This document shows positions 9,699 to 19,378 of a stretch of DNA of 64,000 nt, piece by piece. Origin of the DNA: Tranzscheliella williamsii (taxonomy: Eukaryota > Basidiomycota > Ustilaginomycetes > Ustilaginales > Ustilaginaceae). The stretch lies in the NCBI GenBank assembly GCA_023212725.1, contig JALBYF010000005.1, positions 1-64,000 of the forward strand, given 5' to 3'. Under the pieces are notes generated by a model, which ran no database searches, was not told where the DNA came from, and saw nothing but the letters and a program-made list of their open reading frames with translations. The position numbers were made by a program, and so were the translations under genes. Numbering within the stretch: position 1 is the stretch's first letter; the number at the start of each line of letters is the position of its first letter.

Positions 9699-10423
9699 GT
9701 TGAGACAAAAACGGTGCGGGCGTGTGTCGAGCCGCTTACGTGTCCTCCACGGCGAAGACTGTTAGGGAGGTGGCAACAGGGCGAGAGTACGGTCTCTTAA
9801 TCCCAATCAGAAATGGACATGCTGGTTTCGTGAGTACCACGAACGTGTTTGGGTCAGCCCTAATATCGTCGCTGGAAATATCATGGTTGGAGCGAGGTTG
9901 ACAGGTCTGAGATGAAAGGATCCTCAGCTCCCAAGGATGCTCGCTTGCGCTGTGACTGTCAGGGTGCTTCCTGCCGTATTCGCTGCATCCACGTTCGCAA
10001 AATACGCTGCGACGGACCGCTGTTCGGCCTACGATCGGCGCGGTTGATCGTGCATGCATTGCCTTATGAAGGCGGCTGGATCGGATGTGAACGGTGCCGT
10101 CGGGTCGTTTACTTCACAGTTTGGCCTTCCAAAGCGTCGGGTATGACGAGGATTCGGTCTTGTTTATTAACGGCAGGACTTATCGGATCCAGTCGCGCTC
10201 GCCATCGCGAGAGTCCAGCCCGGGAGTTGCACAGGTGGAAAGCAGAAAAAAAGCACCGAGATGAAGCCACGCACTTGGCCGGTGCCGAGGGGCTGCAACA
10301 CGACGCAGGCTTATCTGATGCCAAGATGGTGTGGGATTGCGCAACCGATGAGGTAGACGAAAAGGTGCCAATGTGATGCAGTCTACTTCACCAACACCGA
10401 AAATCTTCTTGAGCGTTAGAGCA
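9699..10423. other. Intergenic region, no convincing gene
   Basis: An open frame of 154 codons at 9912-10376 on the plus strand is Cys/Arg-rich but lacks any recognisable domain and overlaps the 3' flank of the Vps37 gene; it is treated as chance. Confidence 0.4.
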
Positions 10424-11164
10424 TCAGTCTGTCCAGTGCACCTCATTCTTGGCCCAACGGTCTGCTATAAGCCTCCGCCTATGGTACAGCATCCTCTGAG
10501 ACTTGTAGCGCCGGACAAAGGCGACATCGTCCAGAATGACCTCAGAGCCTGTGCCGCTGTTATCGGCTGGATAAGGTAATCCTTCGACGAAGGCATTGGC
10601 AAGTTCCTCGGACTGATCGTTCAGCTTGCCCGCTGATTGTGTTAGGTGAAAATGCAATGAGTTAGGATGGTAGCGCTGTAGCAGAGTCGGTAAGGTGATG
10701 AAGGTCAGTGGCGGTGCGAAGCTGACAGATTGGAGCAAGCTGCCTACCTTTCGAGTTTCTAGCATTTCTTTCTCCCTATAGGGCCATTCCGCCTCGTAGT
10801 TTTTCGCCCTTTCGAAGAGCTGTTGGGTCTCCTCCCTCAACTTTTCCAGTGGTTCCTGGAGTTCTGAATTGCGCCTGGCCTTCTCCTCGTTCGACGTGAG
10901 TAAGTCGATGTGGCGCTGATAGAGCTGCTGTGCCTGCGGTAGACTATGCACGAAGGCTTCGAAGAATGCATCATCAAGTGCCTTTTGGCTTGGAGGAACG
11001 TCCACTTGGGCGAGTGGGTCTGCGGTGGCGTTCTTCGTCTGCTGGGGCTCATAAGGTGTTTCGCCCAGAAGAGCTATGAGATCGTCTCTGCTCAGAGACG
11101 CCGTCTGTGGGAAGGCGGTTGTCAGCCTAGTCTGCAGAGACGAGGGAGCTGTCGAGTCTGCCAT
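10424..11164 (-). CDS. VPS37: ESCRT-I subunit Vps37-like (Mod(r) domain), two exons
   Basis: Exons are 11164-10748 and 10675-10424, giving 222 aa. The intron 10676-10747 (GTAGGC...CTACAG, 72 nt) has a length divisible by three and contains no stop, so the frame stays open if it is retained; the splice signals and loss of an out-of-place VGSLLQSVSFAPPLTF insert argue for removal. The core has the Mod(r)/Vps37 pattern: L..L...P....LY.RHIDLL..NE..AR.N..LQ.PL..LR at about 70-115, a coiled coil, then SEELANAFVEG and a final RMLYHRRRLIADRW helix. Vps37 joins Vps23 and Vps28 in ESCRT-I to sort ubiquitinated cargo at endosomes. Confidence 0.8.
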   Translation of the reverse strand: MADSTAPSSLQTRLTTAFPQTASLSRDDLIALLGETPYEPQQTKNATADPLAQVDVPPSQKALDDAFFEAFVHSLPQAQQLYQRHIDLLTSNEEKARRNSELQEPLEKLREETQQLFERAKNYEAEWPYREKEMLETRKVGSLLQSVSFAPPLTFITLPTLLQRYHPNSLHFHLTQSAGKLNDQSEELANAFVEGLPYPADNSGTGSEVILDDVAFVRRYKSQRMLYHRRRLIADRWAKNEVHWTD

Positions 11165-11640
11165 GCCTCTCTGTCGTGTGTAGTAGCAGCTAGACGTAAG
11201 GATGGTATAACCTGAGGTAGCAAGATCGATCGATGCAAGGAGCTACGAGCAGGATCGGATGAAGGTGCTTCAACGCAGCGTGGTTTGTGCGGGTGATTTT
11301 GTGGAGAAGGGCGTAGGCTGTGATGTTAAGGTGCCAACTCGCGTCTGTCACATCTGTCACATACACAGCTAAGTTAGCTGTATAACAGACTCGGGATGGT
11401 CCGACACTATATTAGCGGTAACCTGCCATGACTACCGTCGCTTTCACTGCCTCTAGCCATCACCTATACCAGCCACTTGTCACGCTTCTTTCTTTCGCCT
11501 TGCTTCCGAGCCTACTTGGCGTCGTCACAATTCGATTCCATATCGATAAGCGGCTTTGTCGTCGGTGTGCGGCCGAATCACACAGGGCAGTTCAGCAGTT
11601 GGCCACGCTGGCTTGCCTGCTGAAGTGGAAATAAGCCGCC
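11165..11640. other. Divergent promoter region between Vps37 and the Nudix gene
   Basis: About 480 bp shared by two divergently transcribed genes. CTGTCACAT-type direct repeats occur near 11344-11362 and a TAGCTGTATAAC patch near 11375-11388. No gene is seen. Confidence 0.4.
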
Positions 11641-12696
11641 ATGTCAATCAGAGCCTCGCTCTACCGTGCCCTATTCGGCACCGACCGCTCCAGCCAGCCA
11701 GCCGCGTCTGGATCGAAGCTACCCGTCCCGATAACGGCATTGGCACCGTTGACTTCGCGGTCCGTCCGTGCCCTAGAGAATCTTTGCGAGTATCGCCCGC
11801 CTCCAGAGTCCGAGCCGTGTCCAAGCGCTGTGCCCGCCTACCGCCGCGCAGCTGTTCTCCTCGCTCTCTATGCAGGGCGCAATGGCGACCTCTACGTCAT
11901 CCTCTCCAAGCGTTCAATTCAATTGCGCTCGCATGGGGGAGATACAGCGATCCCCGGCGGCCGCTTCGAGCCCACCGACGCCGATCTGGAATACACCGCA
12001 CGCAGGGAGGCATACGAAGAGACGGGCTTACCCATCGACCCGGCCAAGGCGGTGAAGCTCTGCGAGCTACCCCCCTTCCTCTCGGCAAACGAGCTGGTAG
12101 TGACGCCCTTTGTGGTGCTGCTGACGGACCATTCGATTCAACCACACTTGAACCCGCGCGAAGTTGACAGCCTCTTTTCCCTGCCGCTGGTCTCGTTTCT
12201 CTATCACGATCCGACTCCGTCGTTGCGCGCTTCGCTGAAGCTGCCGCCAACGCCGGATCCGGACGCGCTCAAACACATGCCGGCCAACGAGGTCTCGCCC
12301 ATCTCGGACTGGCACACCTGTCGCGATATCATCTGGCTCGGCGGCTACAGAATCCGCCGCCACACCTTTTGGGACGAACGCAACCCAATACGAGGCCTCA
12401 CGTCCGATATCCTCATTCTGGCTGCCAGCATTGCCTATGCCGAGCCGCCACAGTTCTCGCTAGTCTCCCAGGGTCAGCCGACGCAGGCCGGCCTCATCGA
12501 GCTTGCCTTCTCCAGTCCACTCGCCCTTAAGAAGTTCCGGGTCAAGCCAAGGATGCAGTTCTTGCGTGCACCCGACGCGTTCAGTCTCAACAAAAAGGGC
12601 GGTGGCAGCCATGGCGAGGAGCTGCAGCAGCCGCAGGACGAGAGAAATGATCTCCCCACCGCTCCACCCCTCTCGCACGACAGGTCCAAGCTATAG
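11641..12696 (+). CDS. PCD1: Peroxisomal Nudix hydrolase, CoA diphosphatase (Pcd1/NUDT7-like)
   Basis: The 351-aa protein carries the CoA-pyrophosphatase signature upstream of the Nudix box (ILSKRSIQLRSHGGDTAIPGG, residues 87-107) followed by the Nudix box with REAYEETGL at about 122-130, whose Glu residues bind metal. It should cleave CoA or acyl-CoA to phosphopantetheine and 3',5'-ADP. The last three residues are SKL, a canonical PTS1, so the enzyme is expected in the peroxisome, as known for yeast Pcd1 and mammalian NUDT7. The start at 11641 lies in GCCGCCATG. A linker rich in Pro and Asp around residues 200-220 is longer than in bacterial relatives. The gene is divergent from Vps37 and converges on the Rtp1 gene. 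Confidence 0.9.
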   Translation: MSIRASLYRALFGTDRSSQPAASGSKLPVPITALAPLTSRSVRALENLCEYRPPPESEPCPSAVPAYRRAAVLLALYAGRNGDLYVILSKRSIQLRSHGGDTAIPGGRFEPTDADLEYTARREAYEETGLPIDPAKAVKLCELPPFLSANELVVTPFVVLLTDHSIQPHLNPREVDSLFSLPLVSFLYHDPTPSLRASLKLPPTPDPDALKHMPANEVSPISDWHTCRDIIWLGGYRIRRHTFWDERNPIRGLTSDILILAASIAYAEPPQFSLVSQGQPTQAGLIELAFSSPLALKKFRVKPRMQFLRAPDAFSLNKKGGGSHGEELQQPQDERNDLPTAPPLSHDRSKL

Positions 12697-12793
12697 TAAC
12701 AGACTGCGGACTTACGCCAAAGTGGTGCACACAGACACAGCCTCGTGGTTAAACCTGTAGAGAGATTGGGTTCTGTGCTCTCCGCTCATGGCG

Positions 12794-15700
12794 TTACTGA
12801 AGCACGCCCGCGGCCACGAGACGGGGAAGGAGATCGTCGATTTCCGCGACGCAATCGTGCGCCTGCAGCCGGACGAAGCTGTCTGTATCTTGGGCCTGAA
12901 CATATGCGGCCACCTCTCTGAGCCGCGTCAGACGCTGCGGCGGGAAGAGCAGGTCGTTGTGCTTGAGCGATGGAGTGGTTCCCCGAACGTGGTTCACAGA
13001 TCCCTCGTCACCGTCAAGGCGCGGCAGGAGCGAGCCGCTGGGCAGGCGCAGCGAGGATAACCTCTCGACTGGCGCGACTTCGGCCGCCTTGTCCAGCGCG
13101 TCATCGATCTGGTGGCGCGAGCCGCGCACCAACAGTGAGACCAGCAGCAACGCGGCGCGCCGCAGATGGGCCACCTTGGCATCGACCGTTGTGGCGCTGT
13201 CCAGCTTCGCCTGCTCAGCGTCTCGACGCTGTATCACGTCTTCGTCGTCGACCCGCTCCTCTTGGTCTTGCACCTTGAGCTTGACCCGGTCTCGTTTCGA
13301 CCCGGGCCGCTGCACGGACTCGATGACGATAACATCCATGCAGATATCGGCCAGGTCTTTGGCGTAGCCACTCGCGATCATTGCCGCGGGCACAGCCTCC
13401 ACTGCCGTGCCCAAGATGGAGAGGAACGAAGCCCGCAAGACAGTGGGTAAGCTTTGATCTCGTAATCGGGTCAGCAGAGGCGGGACGAGACTGGGAAGGA
13501 CTGGCCCGAGCGCGTCGCTGCACCTTTTGATCACTTGCAGTAGCGCTTCACCGACCCTCAACCGCTTTTCCACTTCTCTCGTCGACATGGCTACCGAGGC
13601 CAGCCTGTCTTCGCGGCCGACATAGATGCCGACCAGCCGCGATATGGTCTCTTTGCCCCCGCTCGATCCCAGAGCCCCCAGCCCCTGAACAGCATTGAGA
13701 TAGAGATAACTCTCCTCGTCCTGTATTGCCTGTAGAAAGATGTCCAGGATCGCCGGCAGCAGGGCAGGGTCAAGCTCACCCGCCTGGCCGCCGTGCCTGC
13801 TGTCGTCGGACACCAGCTTGCGCAACAGCACCAGACCGTGTGCTCGGACCGGCAGAATGGGATCCTGCAGCAGCTTAAGCGCCTCCTGGTAAGTGGCATG
13901 TGCCTGAGCAGACTTGGCTTCTTCGCTGCTCGCCTTGTTGGCGCTGTCTGGACGAGGCGGTGCGGATGTGCGCGCCTTGGCAGCGGTGCTTCTGGCTGTC
14001 AGCACCAAGCGTGCCTCTTTGCTGAGCGCTCGGATCTCGGCGTCGTCGCTGTCGAGGAAGCGGTCGATCTTGTCTGCGACCACGATGAGCAGCGGCTCGG
14101 TCTCGGTGGAAAGCTCGGTCTTGGCCTCCAGCAGCGAGAGGAGGAGCGTCAAGGCCGTGGTGACCAGCTCCTGGTCCTCCTCTGCTGCCTCTTCGTCGGG
14201 CGCATCCAGGCTGGAGTCGCCGTGTGCCTCGGCAACTGGCTGCCGCGAGCTGTCGCCCATCACATCGAACAACGAGCCGGAGTTGGCCTGTGACTTTGCT
14301 GATATAAAAGGCATGTCACTGTCCCCCGCGCGAGCGGTGTCCGGCGCCTCGCGTTGCATCTGTGAAGCTGGCGAGGACAGCGAAAAGTCGATGAAGGCAA
14401 GCGTGGCTGTGGTGTCCCCCTGCAGCAGGTCGGAGCCGAAAGCATCGAAGAGCTGCAGCAGGAGCTGGAGGTAGAGTACCGAGCGAGTGCTGGAGCTGCC
14501 TTGCTGCTGGTCGGTCAGCATCTGCGCCTGGGACGCTGCCTTGTGGGCCATGTAGACGTTCAAGATGCCGGGCAAGAGGTGTCTCGCTACGTCCTCCCGC
14601 CCACCCTTCTTCAGAAGGAGCACAAGCAGTCGCGGGTCCGGCTGCAGCCCGAGCGTGGCCGCCAGATCCGCCGGGAGCTGGGGCACGTCGCCGCTCTCGG
14701 CGTCAGATCGGCCTGAGCTGATCTGCTTCGCCAGCGACGACATGGTGAGATCGCTGAGCAGAGCGGACAGGTCCTTTCCCGCGCTGCTGGGGGGTGTCCC
14801 GAACCAAATTTCCACACCAGCGGGCTCCGCGGCCCAGAAGAACGCGCGCGGCTCCACCAGGCCAGCGGGCTCCAAGGACCAACCTATGCCCGTCTCGGCA
14901 GCTGCGATAGATGCGAGCAAGACGCCGCTGCCGTGTTCGGCGTCAACAAGCCGCGTCCAGGTATTCAAAAACGTCTCCACGTCGGCCCTGCGAAGATCTG
15001 CGCGCCGCCCCGCATCTATCGATCGCACCTTGCCGCGGCTGCTTGCCTGACTCGGGTTACTGAGGAAGTTCAGCAGGGTGATCAGCTGAGGCAGAATGGG
15101 CTCAAACAGAAGTTTGTAGAGCTCGGGAGACGGTTCCGAAAAGTCGAGAATCGAGGATAAGATAGATGTTGCTCGATCCAGCGCTTCGGCCGACACCACC
15201 TGAATATCACCGCTGGCCGAAGATGGCGCGGCCGGACGGAAGGGCGCATAGACAAGCTCGTCCATAGTGATTCGAAACAACTGCGGATGCCGTTCGGAGA
15301 TCCGTGTCAGAGCGAATCCGGCGGCACGCATCTGCTCTTGCGGAGGCGGCGTTGCGGTTTTATCAAGGACGGGCGCCAGCACATCGAGCAGCCTCGGGAG
15401 GATAAGGGATATGTAGTCATCGGGCGGCATACCTTGCGGTGGCGTCATGAGCAGTCTAGCGGTATGATCTAGCTTCTTTAGGGAGCTGCCCGCCTGACCT
15501 GCTTCGCCGCTGCCCTCGTCGTCGAGACTGCCGTAGACGTCGGACCCTCCAAAGGTGATGATGAGCAGCGACCGTACTCCGTCCGGCCGGAGGAGCTGTG
15601 CGCTCAGCAGACGCGAGGCGATCGCCCTGACGAAGATGGGTACCCCTGGCTTTGATTCGCTGTGCGACATTACGGCCGAAAGCGCCGACATGGCCGAGGA

Positions 15701-16624
15701 CGTCGAGAGAAACTTGAGCAGCTGCGAGCTGAGCTGCATGGCCCGACCTTTGTCGACCGCTTCCGCGTTTGCCGCTTGTCGGGCAACAGGTGCCGGACCA
15801 AAGCCGATGCGGAGCAAGCACGAGAGGAAGTCGACAATACCCACGCGCAGTAACAGCGTTGCGGCGTCCGTGGAGGCTGCCACGGTAGCCGCACCTGGCC
15901 GCGACGAGCAGAGGATGAGCGACCATTGACCCAGCACATTGCCTAGACCGCGCCTGCACGCCTCGAATGCCGCTTTGTGCTGCAATCTCAAGGCTTCGTC
16001 CTCGTCTACCAATTCTTGGAACCGATTATGATCGCCCAGAGCTGCGGCTGCAGGCTTCGATGCCTTGGGATACAGGTGTGGCGAGAGGCAGTAGAGGGCG
16101 TCGTCGTACGCACTGCGCCGGGTTGAGAGCGCCCACCGGGCTGCGAGGGACTGCAAAGTGCCGAGGAGTTTCATATCCTTCACGCCTAGCCCGACGTCTT
16201 CGGTTGCTTCGACGGTGTTGCTCCGGAGCCGGGGCGCCTCGGCAACGGCGACTCTTGCCTCGACGTCCTGCTTCTTCTGGAGCAGGCACTGGTGGATTTG
16301 GACAAGGAGCTGCAAAGCCGCGTCACCCGTCGCCGTTTCAGCGCCGCGCGAGGCGGGGCCGCACCGCACGTCGAGCGCGGAGGCAGCCTGGGCGTGCTGC
16401 AGCCTCTCACTCAGCGTGGCGTGCAGAGCGGCGCGGTTGTCGGCATTGTGCTGCCCGCCCAGTTTGACCTTGCTCGCCGCTCTCTTGATGCCCAGCTCCT
16501 CGTCCTGGGTGCCCACCAGGATGCTGGCTGCGCGCAGTGCATCGCTGAGCCGCTGCCGGTAGGACAGGTCTAGGGACCCCGGATCGCCTGCCATGTCGGT
16601 CGCAGAACGTCCTGCGTGGCGCAC
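12794..16624 (-). CDS. RTP1: Rtp1/TANGO6-like HEAT-repeat protein
   Basis: The 1276-aa protein has no visible intron; a second in-frame start ten codons in (MAGDPGS) is equally possible. Most of the chain is helical-repeat (HEAT/ARM) sequence. The C-terminal third carries the diagnostic Rtp1 regions: YQEALKLLQDPILPVRAHG with LVLLRKLV near residue 910, then AIQDEESYLYLNAVQGLGAL, and PPLLTRLRDQSLPTVLRASF about 100 residues later, followed by the short C-terminal conserved tail (F.R..A..C...I). In budding yeast Rtp1 helps assemble and import RNA polymerase II into the nucleus and contacts the R2TP complex; the animal homologue is TANGO6. Acidic and Ala/Ser-rich linkers near residues 770-900 look disordered. 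Confidence 0.85.
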   Translation of the reverse strand: MRHAGRSATDMAGDPGSLDLSYRQRLSDALRAASILVGTQDEELGIKRAASKVKLGGQHNADNRAALHATLSERLQHAQAASALDVRCGPASRGAETATGDAALQLLVQIHQCLLQKKQDVEARVAVAEAPRLRSNTVEATEDVGLGVKDMKLLGTLQSLAARWALSTRRSAYDDALYCLSPHLYPKASKPAAAALGDHNRFQELVDEDEALRLQHKAAFEACRRGLGNVLGQWSLILCSSRPGAATVAASTDAATLLLRVGIVDFLSCLLRIGFGPAPVARQAANAEAVDKGRAMQLSSQLLKFLSTSSAMSALSAVMSHSESKPGVPIFVRAIASRLLSAQLLRPDGVRSLLIITFGGSDVYGSLDDEGSGEAGQAGSSLKKLDHTARLLMTPPQGMPPDDYISLILPRLLDVLAPVLDKTATPPPQEQMRAAGFALTRISERHPQLFRITMDELVYAPFRPAAPSSASGDIQVVSAEALDRATSILSSILDFSEPSPELYKLLFEPILPQLITLLNFLSNPSQASSRGKVRSIDAGRRADLRRADVETFLNTWTRLVDAEHGSGVLLASIAAAETGIGWSLEPAGLVEPRAFFWAAEPAGVEIWFGTPPSSAGKDLSALLSDLTMSSLAKQISSGRSDAESGDVPQLPADLAATLGLQPDPRLLVLLLKKGGREDVARHLLPGILNVYMAHKAASQAQMLTDQQQGSSSTRSVLYLQLLLQLFDAFGSDLLQGDTTATLAFIDFSLSSPASQMQREAPDTARAGDSDMPFISAKSQANSGSLFDVMGDSSRQPVAEAHGDSSLDAPDEEAAEEDQELVTTALTLLLSLLEAKTELSTETEPLLIVVADKIDRFLDSDDAEIRALSKEARLVLTARSTAAKARTSAPPRPDSANKASSEEAKSAQAHATYQEALKLLQDPILPVRAHGLVLLRKLVSDDSRHGGQAGELDPALLPAILDIFLQAIQDEESYLYLNAVQGLGALGSSGGKETISRLVGIYVGREDRLASVAMSTREVEKRLRVGEALLQVIKRCSDALGPVLPSLVPPLLTRLRDQSLPTVLRASFLSILGTAVEAVPAAMIASGYAKDLADICMDVIVIESVQRPGSKRDRVKLKVQDQEERVDDEDVIQRRDAEQAKLDSATTVDAKVAHLRRAALLLVSLLVRGSRHQIDDALDKAAEVAPVERLSSLRLPSGSLLPRLDGDEGSVNHVRGTTPSLKHNDLLFPPQRLTRLREVAAYVQAQDTDSFVRLQAHDCVAEIDDLLPRLVAAGVLQ

Positions 16625-18126
16625 CTCCTACCTGTATCGCACTGCTGGCGGTGGTGCGTTCCGGTTCAGCATCCGTCCGAGGGCGGTCAGATACAAGAGT
16701 ACGGTACGAAGAGAAGGCAGGCAATGTCGGGCACTCGAACGGAAGCTGAGTCAAAAGGCGCCTTTTGCACGCTCTCTTTCACTTGACTTCTTCGCGCTGG
16801 CTGGACCCTTCCCTGCCTTTAAAATGTAGGTGGAGGAAGCCGTCGACTGAGCAGAAGCACAATCTGGAATTTCAGGCGTCGATTACTGCGCTGTCCGACG
16901 TGGCTGCCACGGGTGCTCCTGGGACAACGGGCGCCGGTGGTGCCGGGGCCGGTGAGCCAGGCGGGCGGTCAGTGCGATGGTGTTTGTCCGGGCTGACTGC
17001 ACGGCTGCGTCGACGCGCAGGCCTGCTCGGAGCCCGCGAGGAGCGGGGGAGAAGCGATACCGCGACAGGATGGGGTACGTCACTTTTGCGAGGCTTCGCT
17101 GGGAAAGGCTGCACGCACCGAGGCCATCTGCGTCCGTGCGAGATAGATCGATCACAGCAGCGGCTGCGATGGCTTTCGTTCTTGCTTCCCTACCACGAAT
17201 TGCTATGCTAGCTAGCCGTCGCGGGATGTACAGCAAGATGGCCGTGATGACGCGGTCTGCACGGACGGATGGCGGGGTGTCGAGGGTGGGACGCGGGACG
17301 GCGAACCGCGCGCACAGGCGGAGGCATGGGAGGGTGGCGGGGGCTGATGGCGAGCGGCGCGATCAGTGGGGCCAGCGAGAGCGCTGTGGTGGGTCGCATC
17401 TGACGTGGCAGCAGCGCGATGCGCTCGCCGCGGCAGGGACGCTACACTGCCCCCCGCCAGCGCCTGGCCTGACGTGGCAGCAGCACGCACTCGCCGCGCG
17501 CACCATGCTCCCGCCCATACGCGTGTCGCCCGCGCGCGTGCTCCCCGCCAACGCCCATCCCTGCCCAGCCCGCACAAGGCCAAAGAGACGCTCCACCCCC
17601 CAGCACAACCTCATCCCGCCCACAGCCAACCCCACCACCCCCGCCACCAACACAGCCCCACAGCCCTACGCAGACCCTACCTTCCGCAACTCACCCCTCC
17701 CGCAATCGCTCCCGCACCCCAGCTTCTCCAAAAGAACAGCCCCGGTCGCGCCGCCGGCGCGCGCATGACCGGCGGCCCCGCCCATTCCTCTGCATCATCA
17801 AACAAGCCTCACAAGCATAGCATTATTGTTCTCATCTTCCCCTCCCAATGCACAGTCCGAGCTGTGTTGCCGTGTGATGACGCGTCGCTCGAGCCTCGGT
17901 CGGCTGGGTCCGCTTTTGGAAACAATGCAGTGTTGAAGCGGCCACTCTGCGTGCAGAGAAGCCGGGATAGGAGTGATGTACAAGATGGAAGGTGGCCTCG
18001 CCAGCACGAGGGCGGCTGGATTGTCTAGGGGCGGCCGCGGGTCCGGTGAACTCCCGCCTGCGTGACGAGGGGGTGTTTTAGGGTGGACTTGTGTACGCAT
18101 CGCCGAGCTGTGCGTTCGGAACGAGC
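16625..18126. other. Intergenic region upstream of Rtp1 and downstream of Idh1
   Basis: About 1.5 kb. Open frames on both strands (largest 263 codons at 16977-17768) are Pro/Arg/Ala-rich, change character abruptly and lack domains, so they are not called. The stretch 17560-17760 is very C-rich on the plus strand. Confidence 0.4.
17401..17484. repeat. Two copies of TGACGTGGCAGCAGC, 69 bp apart
   Basis: The 15-mer occurs at 17401-17415 and 17470-17484, each followed by a similar CTCGCCGCG context. TGACGTGG is the core bound by several bZIP regulators (ATF/CREB or Hac1-type), so this could be a paired regulatory site roughly 800 bp upstream of the Rtp1 start. Function is inference. Confidence 0.4.
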
Positions 18127-19378
18127 TTAGAGGTTGGAGAGAACGGCCTGGGTGAACTCGTGCGTCTTGGACTTGCCGCCCATGTCCGCGGTTCGGACCT
18201 TGCCGTCGGCGATCACCTTGTAGACCGACTCGGCGATCTGGTTGGCCTGGGTGTCGAGGCCGAGGTGTCGCAGCATCATGGTGGCACTGAGGATCATGGC
18301 AGCCGGGTTGGCCGCGTTGGTGCCCATAATGTCCTTGGCAACGTGTCGGCAGCCTGGCTCGTAGAGCGCAAACTCTCGGCCGATGTTGCATCCGGGAACA
18401 ATACCGGGACCACCAACAAGCGCGGCACCGATGTTGGAGACAATGTTGCCGTACAAGTTGGGCATCACCATGACATCGAACTGCTGGGGTCGCGAAACAA
18501 GCTGCATTGAGCTGTTGGGGGGAAAAGATGGATAGGCAGTCCGATACACCGGTCAGTGCCCTGAATGCGGCGCCACTGCAATCGAGGCTGGGTACTTACG
18601 TGTTGTCGACAATCATGTCGTTGGAGTCGATACCGCTGGACTTGTATTCCTCGGCAACACGACGGAAGGTGTTGAGGAAGAGGCCGTCGCCGAGCTTCAT
18701 GATGTTGGCCTTGTGAACACAGGTGACCTTCTTACGGCCGTTCTTGATGGCAAAGTCAAAGGCGAATCGGGAGATTCGTTCCGCCTTGGCTCGGGTGGAT
18801 ACCTTGAGCGACTCAACAACACCAGGGTAGGAGGAGTGCTCGAGGCCAGAGTATTCGCCCTCGGTGTTTTCTCGGATGATGGCAAAGTCAACGTCCTTGT
18901 GGCGGGTGGGGTAGCCGGGAAGAGATTTGCAGACGACGAGCGAAGCGTAGATGTCGAGCTGCTGTCGCATGGCTACGTTCCAGGAGTTGTGCGAGCCGGT
19001 CTCGATCGGGGTGAAGAGAATGCCCTTGAGTCCGACCTTGTTGCGCTTGAGAGACTCCATGGCCTCCTTGAAGAGCGACTCGGAGCCGTGCGTCTCGCCG
19101 GAGACATTGAACTGCTCCCACTCCACGGGCACATTCATGGCCTCGAAGATCTCCTTGACCGAATCGGTGATCTCGACACCGATACCATCTCCGGGAATCA
19201 GCGTCACCGTGTAGACACCTCCGTACTTGGTGGGGCCCTTGGCGTACTTGGGAGTGCCCGCAGCGAGCGTAGTGGCCGGTCGCAGTACCTGGGGGAGGTT
19301 GGGCAGCACGAGGCCGGACCTGGGGGCCTGCTTGAGAGCCGGGGCAGCTGCACGGTTGAGCTGTCGGAGAGCGTTCAT
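18127..19378 (-). CDS. IDH1: NAD-isocitrate dehydrogenase regulatory subunit Idh1, mitochondrial, two exons
   Basis: Exons are 19378-18600 and 18511-18127, joined across an 88-nt intron (GTAAGTACC...CCCCAACAG), giving 387 aa. The joined sequence reads through VDNTSMQLVSRPQQFD, as expected for the family. A mitochondrial presequence of about 40 residues precedes YTVTLIPGDGIGVEITDSV. Other signatures are [26 protein letters not shown] and VMPNLYGNIVSNIGAALVGGPGI. The SSYPGVVESLKV segment is the form seen in the regulatory (Idh1/IDH3G-type) subunit rather than the catalytic one. The enzyme makes 2-oxoglutarate in the TCA cycle as a heteromer with Idh2, whose gene lies divergently 1.7 kb away. 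Confidence 0.94.

Noticed and set aside
9912..10376. 154-codon plus-strand frame with clustered cysteines
   Set aside because: Cys/Arg clusters do not match a zinc-finger spacing and there is no support from splice signals or neighbours.
16977..17768. 263-codon plus-strand frame in the Rtp1-Idh1 spacer
   Set aside because: Composition changes abruptly to Pro/Thr/His runs in a C-rich stretch; no start context, domain or splice-supported partner.
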